From: Gottfriedia solisilvae
GTDB lineage: Bacteria; Bacillota; Bacilli; Bacillales; Bacillaceae_G
DNA: 64,000 nucleotides
Direction of reading: 5' to 3'
Assembly: GCF_002128405.1 (NCBI RefSeq)
Contig: NZ_NETJ01000003.1
Location: 434,001-498,000 of the forward strand
The notes beneath the pieces were generated by a model, which was not told the origin of the DNA, did not search any database, and saw only the letters and a list, made by a program, of their open reading frames with translations. Shown here in pieces: positions 8,483 to 18,243 of this stretch (its first letter is position 1; every line of letters begins with the position of its first letter). The translations under genes were made by a program, and so were the position numbers.

Positions 8483-8608
8483 ATGCGTTTACAAAAATTA
8501 AATTACAAACTACATTAGGATGTATTTTAAATTTCGTTCAATCGATATTCTTTCATATGTATACTGTCGAACATTTTTGGGTTCTCTTACATATGTTAAA
8601 TATAGATT

Positions 8609-8797
8609 TTAGTGGTGTTTTGCTACAGGTTCATTTGGAATTACTGCTTCGCTTAAAATTGCAATAACTACAGTAAAGGCAATCGCCATTAATGAAGCAC
8701 TAGTGAAATTGTATTCTCCACCAGTCATTGAACTTAAAACATAAGCTCCCATATGAGATAAAATAAAGCACCAGATAAATGCCATAATTACGCGCAC
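8609..8797 (-). CDS. yjzD: YjzD-type membrane protein (DUF2929)
   Basis: 62 residues with two membrane spans separated by the conserved TGGEYNFTSASLMAI loop, ending in a short charged tail (NEPVAKHH). This matches the YjzD/DUF2929 family in length and pattern. No known function. It is on the opposite strand to its neighbours, as in B. subtilis. Confidence 0.85.
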   Translation of the reverse strand: MRVIMAFIWCFILSHMGAYVLSSMTGGEYNFTSASLMAIAFTVVIAILSEAVIPNEPVAKHH

Positions 8798-8946
8798 TTA
8801 TATCACTCCTATCTAGTTGGTTCTTATCATATTATATACCTAGAAATTTGATAATTGAAGTTTTTATTAAAAAAATTTAACTTTGAAATGTCACTTGACC
8901 ATTTTATTATTCCCAAAATACTAAATTTGACAATAAGGTGATAAGA

Positions 8947-9672
8947 ATGCCAGTAACAGAAAGGTATTTCAGACAAGAAAATCAATATGCGGTAATTCAC
9001 TTACCGATCAGACCAAATGGATTTGGAGTTCTATATATTGGAGGAAATACTCATTATGTAGATGAGGAACAAAGCTGTTTACTTCAACATTTTGATAAAA
9101 GAAAACTTCTATCGGTTTTAACTGAAGAAGGTTATACAGTATTCACTTCGAATTTATATGGTAAAAATTGGGGCAGTGATGATGCAGTTGAACTAGCAGA
9201 GGTTTTATATCATTCGGTTATGAGAAAAGAAATTTTGAATCCATCAATTCATATTATTGGAGAAGGAACCGGAGCATTAGTTGTTTGTAAATTATTAGCG
9301 CATTTAAAAGAAAAGGTCAGAAGTATTTGTTTATTAAATCCTTCTTTAAATTTAAAAAATGAATTAGATCTAGAAAGAGAAAATAAACTTTTTTATAAGA
9401 GAACTGTACATGAAATATTGAAAGCTTATAAAACGACTGATATTTATTATGCGATTGGTCGAACTTGTTATTTTTATGAAACGATTTCTCCAATAAAAAT
9501 TTATTCTTCTACAAGAAATCATTTTAAGTGGAAAAAAGATATTCGTCTTTTAGAAGAAGAAAGAAATAGAAATAATTTACCGATTTCTATTTTAATTTCC
9601 TTAGAAGAAAAAAAATATGAATGTGGAAAAAACTTAGTGAAATTCTTAAAAAAATATCAAACAGTTTTATAA
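8947..9672 (+). CDS. yjaU: YjaU-type alpha/beta hydrolase-fold protein
   Basis: 241 residues from the ATG at 8947, preferred over an in-frame GTG at 8938 that lies inside the AAGGTGA ribosome site. Sequence blocks fit an alpha/beta hydrolase: LYIGGNTHYVDE near the first strand and IIGEGTGALVV where the nucleophile elbow should be. The elbow reads G-E-G-T-G, so the usual Ser of GxSxG appears to be Gly; the protein may not be a hydrolase. Followed 48 bases later by yjaV in the same direction, the B. subtilis order. Confidence 0.75.
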   Translation: MPVTERYFRQENQYAVIHLPIRPNGFGVLYIGGNTHYVDEEQSCLLQHFDKRKLLSVLTEEGYTVFTSNLYGKNWGSDDAVELAEVLYHSVMRKEILNPSIHIIGEGTGALVVCKLLAHLKEKVRSICLLNPSLNLKNELDLERENKLFYKRTVHEILKAYKTTDIYYAIGRTCYFYETISPIKIYSSTRNHFKWKKDIRLLEEERNRNNLPISILISLEEKKYECGKNLVKFLKKYQTVL

Positions 9673-9720
9673 ATTATAGAGAAAACACTACTAATATCAT
9701 CTTTAAGGAGGAGGGCTCGA

Positions 9721-10524
9721 GTGAAAAAATGTGCTGTGATTGGTTCAAGTGGATTTATTGGATATGAATTAGTTTGTCAGTTAATGGAGTATAACGATGT
9801 TACTGCTGTTGTCACGGAAAAAGGTAATGAAAGTGATGTGATTAGTGAAGAAAAAATTTTTTCTATCGGAAGAAACGCAAAAGTAATCTTTGTGGATGAA
9901 GAACAGTTTACAACAGAAGATGAGCAATACGATAATATTTTTGTTTGTCAATATTTCGATGAATTAAGGTTAAAAGGGTCAGTAGATTTGGCACAATTTG
10001 AATCAATATATAAAATGATTAGTTCAAAAAGTAAGGAACTTATATTTCTTACATCAACAACAAAAAAGCTTTCTTCAATTGAAAAAAAAGTAAGTGAGTT
10101 AAACAAAAATCCAGAAACGAAAGTAACTTTTATTGAGTTACCGGCATTGTATGGACCTTGGGAACCACCTACTGGATTGATTCACGAATTAATCGTTTCT
10201 GAATTAGGTAAGAAGAGAACAACCTTTCATAATGTTTATGGACCAAACGAAATCTTATATGTTGAAGATGTCGGCAAAGCAATCAGATTAATAGCGGAAA
10301 AAGAATTGAAAGAACAAAAATACACAATAACTGCAAAACAAAGTGTGTATTTACCTGAAGAAAGTGATTTTACTGGGATAACCCAGCTGATCAATGAAAT
10401 AAAGGTTTCAAGAATGAAAAACACAATTGATTCAACTCCATATGTCATTATTCAAACAATGTCAATTGAGGATGGAGTAAAAAAACAAAAGCAACAAATA
10501 CAACAATATTTTCATCTTTATTAA
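9721..10524 (+). CDS. yjaV: YjaV-type NAD(P)-binding epimerase-like protein
   Basis: 267 residues, GTG start after a strong AAGGAGGAGGG site. N-terminal Rossmann motif VIGSSGFIG at residues 6-14 marks an extended short-chain dehydrogenase/NAD-epimerase fold; ALYGPWEPPTG and VEDVGKAI are typical later blocks. No clear YxxxK catalytic pair is evident, so the reaction cannot be named. Probably co-transcribed with yjaU. In B. subtilis the med-comZ pair follows yjaV; here it is absent. Confidence 0.75.
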   Translation: MKKCAVIGSSGFIGYELVCQLMEYNDVTAVVTEKGNESDVISEEKIFSIGRNAKVIFVDEEQFTTEDEQYDNIFVCQYFDELRLKGSVDLAQFESIYKMISSKSKELIFLTSTTKKLSSIEKKVSELNKNPETKVTFIELPALYGPWEPPTGLIHELIVSELGKKRTTFHNVYGPNEILYVEDVGKAIRLIAEKELKEQKYTITAKQSVYLPEESDFTGITQLINEIKVSRMKNTIDSTPYVIIQTMSIEDGVKKQKQQIQQYFHLY

Positions 10525-10589
10525 TGTCTCTTTGTAAAAATGTTTCGTATATATTATTGCCATTTTAGAGTGCGTTAGTTGTTTATAAC

Positions 10590-10700
10590 TCCAGGTTGCT
10601 CCCTTTCCGTGGGGGCGTGAGCTGAGTCTCCGCGGCAAGCCTGTGGGGTCTCAGCCTTCCCGAATTTCCACAGGAGTCGAGCACCTTCCATCGTACCAAC
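10590..10700 (+). repeat. Family 2 intergenic repeat, copy 1
   Basis: About 110 GC-rich bases containing GCTCCCTTTCCGTGGGGG, GGGGTCTCAGCCTTCCCG and CACAGGAGTCGAGCACC. Related copies lie near 26.8, 36.7 and 40.7 kb. GC content is well above the surroundings. It resembles an interspersed repeat common in Bacillaceae genomes. Confidence 0.75.
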
Positions 10701-10795
10701 TTTTGTCTTTAAAGTTCCAATCCAAAAAGCAACAATCTTTTTTAAAAGTAATAATTATAACTACTTCTCGAAGTTTGAAGAAAGATATTTCAAAA

Positions 10796-10828
10796 GGCCA
10801 CTAATGACTAATAATTAGTGGTCTTTTT
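10796..10828 (+). terminator. Terminator downstream of yjaV and repeat copy 1
   Basis: GGCCACTAAT / ATTAGTGGTC stem followed by TTTTT. Probably the end of the yjaU-yjaV transcript, which would include the family 2 repeat. Confidence 0.8.
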
Positions 10829-10962
10829 CTTGATTAATCTATTAGTATTTCAATTCGATTCTAATTTTCTTCCTTTTGGTATATCTGATAAGTTTTTAGG
10901 TCATATTCTTCTTTGTTTCCAATATTTTTAATGAGTGATTTACATATAAAAAGATAAAAATG

Positions 10963-11007
10963 TAGACAAAAAGCTTTTAATTTCATAAAATTAGTACCAG
11001 ATAATAA
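10963..11007 (+). promoter_or_regulatory. fabHF promoter with FapR operator
   Basis: TAGACA at 10963-10968 and TAAAAT at 10986-10991 with a 17-base spacer form a SigA-type promoter. TTAGTACCAGATAATAA at 10991-11007 matches the FapR operator type (TTAGTACC followed by an inverted half) and overlaps the -10 box and start point, where FapR blocks transcription until malonyl-CoA releases it. Confidence 0.85.
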
Positions 11008-11046
11008 TAATAAGTTATAAAATATGAAAGTTAGGCGGGGATATTA

Positions 11047-11982
11047 ATGAACGCTGGAATTTTAGGGATTGGCTCATACGTACCCGAAAAAATCTTATCA
11101 AATAGTGATTTAGAACAAATGATGGATACATCTGATGAATGGATTGTAAGTCGTACAGGAATTAAAGAACGCAGAATAGCAAGTGATGAACAAGATACTT
11201 CTCATTTAGCATATGAAGCAGCAGTAGAGGCTTTAAAAGATGCAAATGTTTTAGCTGAGGAGTTAGATTTGATATTAGTTGCTACTGTAACGCCAGATAT
11301 GTCATTTCCTTCTGTAGCTTGTGTAATCCAAGAAAGACTTGGAGCAAAGAATGCAGCTGCGATGGACATTAGTGCTGCTTGTGCTGGCTTTATTTATGGC
11401 GTAGTTACAGCAACACAATTCGTGAATACTGGGACATATAAAAGAATACTTGTAATTGGTGCAGAAAAATTAACGAAAATTGTTAATTGGGAAGACCGTA
11501 ATACTGCAGTATTATTTGGTGATGGAGCTGGTGCAGCAATTATTGGACCTGTTAGTGAAGGAAGAGGTATTCTTTCTTATGAACTAGGTGCAGATGGTAC
11601 TGGTGGAAAACACTTATATAAAGGTGGAGACCATCTTGTGATGAATGGTCGTGAAGTATTTAAATTTGCAGTTCGTCAAATGGGCGATTCATGCGAAAAT
11701 GTATTAAAATTAGCAGGTTTAACAAAAGAAGAAGTTGATTTCTTAATACCACATCAAGCGAATACGAGAATTATGGATGCTGCAAGAGAAAGATTACAAC
11801 TACCAAAAGAAAAGATGAGTGTGATCATTGATCGTCATGGAAATACATCTTCTTCTTCTATTCCGATTGCTTTAGTTGAAGAATATAAAAAAGGTAATAT
11901 TAAAGAAGATGACCTCCTAGTACTTGTAGGATTTGGTGGAGGTTTAACTTGGGGCGCAATTACACTTCGTTTTGGAAGATAA
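11047..11982 (+). CDS. fabH: 3-oxoacyl-ACP synthase III
   Basis: 311 residues, full length. Condenses an acyl-CoA primer with malonyl-ACP to start fatty acid synthesis in the cytoplasm. The active-site Cys112 lies in ISAACAGF; catalytic His and Asn lie in HQANTRI and in RHGNTSSSS. Followed 34 bases later by fabF, a conserved operon in Bacillus, under the FapR operator upstream. Confidence 0.96.
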   Translation: MNAGILGIGSYVPEKILSNSDLEQMMDTSDEWIVSRTGIKERRIASDEQDTSHLAYEAAVEALKDANVLAEELDLILVATVTPDMSFPSVACVIQERLGAKNAAAMDISAACAGFIYGVVTATQFVNTGTYKRILVIGAEKLTKIVNWEDRNTAVLFGDGAGAAIIGPVSEGRGILSYELGADGTGGKHLYKGGDHLVMNGREVFKFAVRQMGDSCENVLKLAGLTKEEVDFLIPHQANTRIMDAARERLQLPKEKMSVIIDRHGNTSSSSIPIALVEEYKKGNIKEDDLLVLVGFGGGLTWGAITLRFGR

Positions 11983-12016
11983 ATAAGATCACCATGTTAG
12001 AAGGGAGTATATACAC

Positions 12017-13261
12017 ATGAAAAAAAGAGTCGTAATAACAGGTTTAGGTGCAGTGACGCCTATCGGAAATGATATTAATACTATGTGGGAAAGTCTGATG
12101 AACGGAAAAAGTGGGATCGGTGTATTAACACGTAAAGATCCTGATAACTTTCCAGTGAAAATTGCTGGAGAAGTAAAAGATTTTGACCCTGAAAAATATA
12201 TTGATAAAAAAGAAGTAAAACGTATGGATCGTTTTACTCATTATGCAATTGCTGCATCTAAGATGGCATTAGAAGATGCAAATTTCACAATTACTGAAGA
12301 GAACGGGCCAAAAGTTGGTGTTTGGATTGGTTCTGGTATTGGTGGAATGGAGACTTACGAAGAGCAATTTAATACGTTTCAAACAAAAGGTGCAAGAAGA
12401 GTAAGTCCATTCTTTATTCCAATGTTGATTCCTGATATGGCTTCAGGTCAAGTTTCTATTATGACAGGAGCAAAGGGACCAAATGGTTGTACAGTAACTG
12501 CTTGTGCTTCTGGTGCAAGTTCAATTGGTGATGCTTTTAAATTTATCCAACGTGGTGATGCAGTTGCAATGATCACGGGTGGTGCAGAAGCGCCAATTAC
12601 TGACATGGGTCTAGCTGGATTCTGTGCTGCTAGAGCATTATCATTAAATCCTGATCCAGAGACTGCATGTAGACCATTTGACAATGCACGTGATGGATTT
12701 ATTATCGGTGAGGGTGCAGGTATTGTATTCCTAGAAGAGCTTGAGCATGCTTTAGCACGTGGTGCAAAGATATATGCTGAGATCGTTGGATACGGAACAA
12801 CAGGAGATGCGCATCACATTACAGCTCCAGCTCCAGGTGGAGAAGGTGGAGCACGTGCAATGAGAATGGCACTTGAAGATGGTGGTTTATCAATTGAGGA
12901 TATTCACTATATCAATGCACATGGAACTAGTACAGAACTAAATGATAAATTTGAAACAATGGCAATCAAAGAAGTATTTGGTGAGCATGCATACAATGTA
13001 CCAATTAGTTCAACTAAATCAATGACAGGTCATATGTTAGGAGCTGCAGGTGGAATTGAAGCGATTATTACAGCTTTAACAATTCACAATAAAGTAATTG
13101 CTCCAACAATTAATCATCAAGAAACTGATAGCGATTGTGATTTAGATTATGTACCAAACGTTGCTAGACCATTTAATGTTAAGGCAGCTATTTCAAATTC
13201 ATTAGGATTTGGTGGACATAATGTTACGCTAGCATTTAAAGAATATAACAAAGAATCTTAA
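12017..13261 (+). CDS. fabF: 3-oxoacyl-ACP synthase II
   Basis: 414 residues, full length. Elongating condensing enzyme of fatty acid synthesis. Catalytic Cys163 in TACASGAS, first His in NAHGTST, second His in [13 protein letters not shown]. The ATG follows GAAGGGAG. Second gene of the fabHF operon, ended by a strong terminator. Confidence 0.97.
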   Translation: MKKRVVITGLGAVTPIGNDINTMWESLMNGKSGIGVLTRKDPDNFPVKIAGEVKDFDPEKYIDKKEVKRMDRFTHYAIAASKMALEDANFTITEENGPKVGVWIGSGIGGMETYEEQFNTFQTKGARRVSPFFIPMLIPDMASGQVSIMTGAKGPNGCTVTACASGASSIGDAFKFIQRGDAVAMITGGAEAPITDMGLAGFCAARALSLNPDPETACRPFDNARDGFIIGEGAGIVFLEELEHALARGAKIYAEIVGYGTTGDAHHITAPAPGGEGGARAMRMALEDGGLSIEDIHYINAHGTSTELNDKFETMAIKEVFGEHAYNVPISSTKSMTGHMLGAAGGIEAIITALTIHNKVIAPTINHQETDSDCDLDYVPNVARPFNVKAAISNSLGFGGHNVTLAFKEYNKES

Positions 13262-13271
13262 TAACATTTTG

Positions 13272-13300
13272 AAAGCCTAGGATGATTCCTAGGCTTTTTT
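13272..13300 (+). terminator. Terminator of fabHF
   Basis: AAAGCCTAGG / CCTAGGCTTT stem with a 6-base loop and a T run. Confidence 0.9.
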
Positions 13301-13388
13301 ATTTATACAAGTAACGGAGTCCAAGGTCTCATCATAATTTATAGTAAATTGAGGTGAGTGAGTTGGGATAATAGCGACATATAACTGG

Positions 13389-14150
13389 ATGGATATTTTT
13401 GATAATCCGACTGCCATGATGAAAAAACTACTGCCGTATTTTCCTAGACATGACGAAGAGAGTTTGTATGAATATCTTCAAACACATGGGCTTGCTAAAC
13501 TGACAAAGGATAGTAAGGAAGATATGAGACAATTGATTGAACAAAATATCTTCAAACGTTTAAGTATCGAATTTAATGTACTACGAAATGAATTGAATGG
13601 ACCTGATATACCTATTGTTATTTTGCCTTGTCATGCCACGCGTGGGATCTTTCAGAAGGTGAGTTATCATAGAGGCGGAATTGCGTATAAAAATTGTATT
13701 TGTTTATTTTTATCTCCATTAGAAGGAATTTTGCAACACAAAGCAGTATTATTACATGAGTATCACCATATCGTCAGGTTGAAGAAACTTCATAAAAATA
13801 ATAAAGTCACACTTTTGGATGCAATGATCCTAGAAGGACTAGCTGAAACAGCAGTTTTAGAGAAATACGGGCAAGAAGTACAGGCCCCATGGACAACATT
13901 GTATTCTTCTTCACAATGCGAAATTTATTTTAATAAATATTTAAAAGATAATCTAAAGATTACGAATCATGATGAACAATTCTCCAAATATTTGTATGGT
14001 GAAAATGGAATTCCAAAACTATTGGGTTACGGTGTCGGCTATGATATTGTTAAAAGCTGTTTAGAACAAACGGAATGGTCTTGTGAAAAATTAATACGAA
14101 CTTCGAGTGAGAAAATTAAAGATAATGCACTAAATTATATTGCATTTTAA
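13389..14150 (+). CDS. yjaZ: YjaZ-type DUF2268 putative zinc protease
   Basis: 253 residues counted from the ATG at 13389. HEYHH at residues 123-127 is an HExxH zinc-protease motif, and EGLAETAV ~28 residues later supplies a possible third ligand, fitting DUF2268. The function of YjaZ is unknown. The start is doubtful: the only good ribosome site (GAGGTGAG, 13351-13358) is 30 bases before this ATG but 3 bases before an in-frame GTT, and the intervening codons read GIIATYNW, which looks like a family N-terminus. Syntenic with B. subtilis yjaZ after fabF. Confidence 0.8.
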   Translation: MDIFDNPTAMMKKLLPYFPRHDEESLYEYLQTHGLAKLTKDSKEDMRQLIEQNIFKRLSIEFNVLRNELNGPDIPIVILPCHATRGIFQKVSYHRGGIAYKNCICLFLSPLEGILQHKAVLLHEYHHIVRLKKLHKNNKVTLLDAMILEGLAETAVLEKYGQEVQAPWTTLYSSSQCEIYFNKYLKDNLKITNHDEQFSKYLYGENGIPKLLGYGVGYDIVKSCLEQTEWSCEKLIRTSSEKIKDNALNYIAF

Positions 14151-14370
14151 CTGCAAGCGATTTCATATTATTTGTCATTTTTAAATATAGATAAGTAGAC
14201 GTTTAATATCTATCATTTTGTGAATGAATCGCTTCAATTTTTCTAAAATAGAAGACTAAAAACATCCTGTTTGAAGAACACTTTTCGTAATTCAGTGGAT
14301 AAATGGAATAATTTAGTGAATCACTGACCATACTGAAAGTTACATACAGTTGTGAAGTGAGGGGTAGTAA

Positions 14371-15123
14371 ATGTTGTATTTACATGATGTATGGGTTAAT
14401 TGGTTTGAAGGTGAAGAAAATGGTTACAATGTCTGTCACTTTTTCGAATGGAGAAAAGATGACAGTGTTGAATTATTAGACCAAGTTCCAATCATTAAAG
14501 TTACTCCAGAGTTATTTCAGTATATTGAAAATGATTTATTAGAGCTTCCATCCGGTCTATTAACAGAAGTATTTCAAAAGTCTTATGTAAGAAAAAATCA
14601 TGAACGCATTCAGTTAGATTATTGCTTTGTTGTAACTGATGGTAATGGAATTATTGCAGTAGATACGATTGGGTACAATATTCCAATCAGAAAAAGTCGT
14701 TTAATTCCAAGGCAGGAACAAATGGTATATGATATGACTGCAGAGGTTGAAGGGAATAGTTATAATCTTCTAAGCTTCTTAAATGAGGAGCAAAAAGAGC
14801 ATCATATACTTTCTCCTTCGCCAGTAATCATGAGCGGGTTAACTCGAAAAGAACGACAATTAAAGCAATTATTATTTATGGCTTTAGACCAGCTTCATTC
14901 GTCTAAAAATCCTTCAGAAATCAGATATTGGTATACAGAATGGAATCCAACTTCATATCAACATATTCAAGATTCTACATTTGAAGATATTTGGACTCAA
15001 TTATATGAAGAGATAAAGAGCGGATGGTCTGATCGTCATGAACAACTTTGTGGCCGAATTGTTAAAGGCCAGCCATTTTTTGAAAAACTATGGGAAATGG
15101 AACATGAACAAAAAGTTAATTAA
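14371..15123 (+). CDS. yjbA: YjbA family protein (UPF0736)
   Basis: 250 residues, full length for the YjbA/UPF0736 family. Starts [20 protein letters not shown], with later conserved blocks HFFEWRKDD and [18 protein letters not shown]. No function is known and no catalytic motif is evident. GTGAGGGG lies 8 bases before the ATG. Convergent with trpS and sharing its terminator. The app peptide-transporter genes found next to yjbA in B. subtilis are absent here. Confidence 0.9.
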   Translation: MLYLHDVWVNWFEGEENGYNVCHFFEWRKDDSVELLDQVPIIKVTPELFQYIENDLLELPSGLLTEVFQKSYVRKNHERIQLDYCFVVTDGNGIIAVDTIGYNIPIRKSRLIPRQEQMVYDMTAEVEGNSYNLLSFLNEEQKEHHILSPSPVIMSGLTRKERQLKQLLFMALDQLHSSKNPSEIRYWYTEWNPTSYQHIQDSTFEDIWTQLYEEIKSGWSDRHEQLCGRIVKGQPFFEKLWEMEHEQKVN

Positions 15124-15153
15124 AAAAAAGCTGCTAGTATAGCAGCTTTTTTT
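15124..15153. terminator. Bidirectional terminator between yjbA and trpS
   Basis: AAAAAGCTGCT / AGCAGCTTTTTTT with a 5-base loop and A/T runs on both sides. Confidence 0.9.
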
Positions 15154-15162
15154 ATTTGCACA

Positions 15163-16164
<1,002 letters not shown>

Positions 16165-16190
16165 TTACCTCCTATTTGCCTTGAAAAAAT

Positions 16191-16455
16191 AAAAAAGCGG
16201 CATAATCTCTCTATTAAATAGAGACGATTATACCGCGGTACCACTCTAGTTATTCCAAATCAGGGAATCACTCACGCATGAAGTCATGCTCTCTTTTATC
16301 GTTAGAGTTACGTCGAAGCCTACTTTTGTTAAACTGTTCGGTTCGAAGCTCGGAAGTCCATTCCATCAGATTACATGGCTTGTTTACACCAACCACAAGC
16401 TCTCTATACATGCAAATTCTGTGTACTACTCTTCGTCATAGCAATACTATTCTTT
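16191..16455 (-). promoter_or_regulatory. Tryptophan T-box leader of trpS
   Basis: Read on the minus strand, the conserved T-box core AGAGTGGTACCGCGG lies at 16247-16233. It is followed by a terminator hairpin (ATAATC..TCTATT / AATAGAGAGATTAT, then GCCGC and a T run, ending near 16191) that competes with the antiterminator. Near 16361 the codon TGG in GGAATGGACTTCC is the likely Trp specifier, and upstream AGAGAGCTTGTGGTTGG / AACAAGC is part of stem I. Uncharged tRNA-Trp should bind and allow read-through. Confidence 0.93.
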
Positions 16456-16461
16456 CTATTG

Positions 16462-16490
16462 ATAATATCTTAATTATATTCAATTTTCAA
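16462..16490 (-). promoter_or_regulatory. SigA promoter of the trpS T-box transcript
   Basis: On the minus strand TTGAAA (16490-16485), a 17-base spacer and TATTAT (16467-16462), placing the start just before the T-box leader. Confidence 0.8.
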
Positions 16491-16506
16491 GACGTTGATA
16501 CATTGA

Positions 16507-16881
16507 TTAAGAAATAATAATGAAAGTGAATGCAACAGATAAAACGATTAATGTAATAGCTGCCATTAATAAGGGTTTAGTAGAAGTAAATGAATAACGT
16601 CTATATAACATCTCTTTCTTTACAGCTAATGTTTCGTCACCAGTCATTTTGGCAATTTTTTCTTCTCTTAAGCCAAATACTTTTCTAATCCCATATCGAG
16701 TAATGTTGAAAAAACCGCTTTGTACAATAAGTAGAAAACCACCTATTACAAATAATGTTAGTCCAATATAGAAAATAATGTTTGTCAAATGAAGGAAAAA
16801 ATCTGCTGTTCCTTGAATGAAAGTTAGGATTATCGCTAAAATAATCGATGAAAATAGTGATAAAATATAGTGTTTGGACAT
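16507..16881 (-). CDS. DUF3899-type membrane protein
   Basis: 124 residues from the ATG at 16881, chosen because GGAGGAG lies about 12 bases upstream. The open frame continues 40 codons further but without a ribosome site. Three hydrophobic spans: residues 8-22, 32-53 and a C-terminal one. A basic loop GIRKVFGLREEKIAKMTGDE matches the DUF3899 pattern I recall next to trpS in Bacillus. Function unknown. Confidence 0.7.
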   Translation of the reverse strand: MSKHYILSLFSSIILAIILTFIQGTADFFLHLTNIIFYIGLTLFVIGGFLLIVQSGFFNITRYGIRKVFGLREEKIAKMTGDETLAVKKEMLYRRYSFTSTKPLLMAAITLIVLSVAFTFIIIS

Positions 16882-17201
16882 GTTTGTTACTGCTCCTCCT
16901 TCAAATAGAAAAAAATATTGTACGCTGTATATTGTTATATTATAATAATATTGTAAGCCATTACAAATTAACTTTACAATAAAATAATAAATAGTTAACA
17001 TTTTTATGAGAATTCAGCTAATTTTAACAAATTATTAAATTTTGTTTGTCAAAATTGTTGTAAAAATCAATTAAAAATGTATAATAAAATTTGTAGAAAA
17101 TAATCGATACTTATCGAAAATTCTACTACAAAATGTCAGAATTGTATATTAATTGCTTACAATATAAACCAACATGGAATAGCACCTAGGAGGTTTACAG
17201 C
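16882..17201. other. Intergenic stretch with a strong inverted repeat
   Basis: No gene seen. At 17093-17126 GTAGAA / TTCTAC encloses TCGATA / TATCGA with small asymmetric internal loops, about 100 bases before the oppA remnant. It has no T-run, so it is more likely a regulator site or leader hairpin than a terminator. AGGAGG at 17189 is the surviving ribosome site of oppA. Confidence 0.5.
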
Positions 17202-18085
17202 ATGAGCCATAAGAGTAAAATTGAACAAATGCAATTTCATTTGAAGTTATGACAAATGTAATGGAAGGATTATATAGATTAGATAAAAATGATCAACCAA
17301 TAGATGGAGTGGCCGAACAATATGAGGTAAGTAAGGACGGTAAAACCTGTACTTTTCATATACGTGATAATGCCAAATGGTCTACTGGTGATTTAGTGTC
17401 TGTAAAAGATTTTGAATATTCTTTGAAAAAATCTATTGACCCAGAACACGGTTCGGAATACGCTTACATTATGTGCGATTTTAAAAATGCTGAAGCAATT
17501 AATCTAAAGAAAATACCTAGTGATCAACTAGGTGTTAAAGCAATTGATGACAAAACGTTACAAGTACAGTTAGAAAGTCCAGTACCTTATATCTTAAATC
17601 TTGTTACTTTCCCAACTTTTTACCCGCAAAATGAAAAGTTTATCGAGGAACAAGGTGAAAAATATGCATTAGAAGCCAATAAAGGAACTTACAATGGGCC
17701 ATTTTCATTAAGTAAATGGAAACACGATGTAAGTTTTAAGTTGACTAAAAATGTTCAATTTTGGGATAAAAGTACTGTTAAGTTAAAAGAGCTTTACTAC
17801 AATATCGTAAAAGATATCCATGCAGCAGTAAACTTATACGAAACAGGTAAATAAGATGGTTCAAATTTAACCTCCGAGTTAATAGAAAAATATAAAGACT
17901 CTAATGAGCTTAAACATGAAAACACAACTACTCTATTCTTTATCCGCTTTAATGAAAAGGTTAGAGAATTACCGAGTTCGAAAGTATGTGCAGCATAATG
18001 GAAGACCGACCATGCAATTGCTCTAATTGATCAAAAAGGACGGGCGTTTGTAGAATATGTGAATGGAATTGTAAAGCACCAGTAG
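17202..18085 (+). pseudogene. oppA: Decayed oligopeptide-binding protein gene
   Basis: AGGAGG and ATG at 17202 survive, but that frame reads only 16 codons to TGA. The OppA frame resumes as NAISFEVMTNVMEGLYRL around 17229, so the signal peptide and N-terminal region are lost. The body (FHIRDNAKWSTGDLVSVKDF, YNGPFSLSKWK) is clear solute-binding family 5 sequence until an in-frame TAA at 17852. It then continues DGSNLTSELIEKYKDSN ... TTLFFIRFNEK, hits a second stop near 17996, goes on as ALIDQKGRAFVEYVNG and stops at 18083. The C-terminal half is missing. The intact oppBCDF genes follow. Confidence 0.9.
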
Positions 18086-18243
18086 GTGGAGATTACACAT
18101 ATTAATGGGTCGAATTTAAGTAGTCATGTTTTAAATGAAAGAAGTAGTTCTGGAGAGTATATGGTAAGTCCGCATATTCTCCTTTTATAGAAAGAATTGT
18201 CAAAAAAAACAAAACTTTTTAAAATTTACAAGGGGGTGCTGTT

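Noticed and set aside
16278-16517. Open frame of 79 codons on the plus strand
   Set aside because: It lies across the trpS T-box leader and promoter on the other strand and has no ribosome site.
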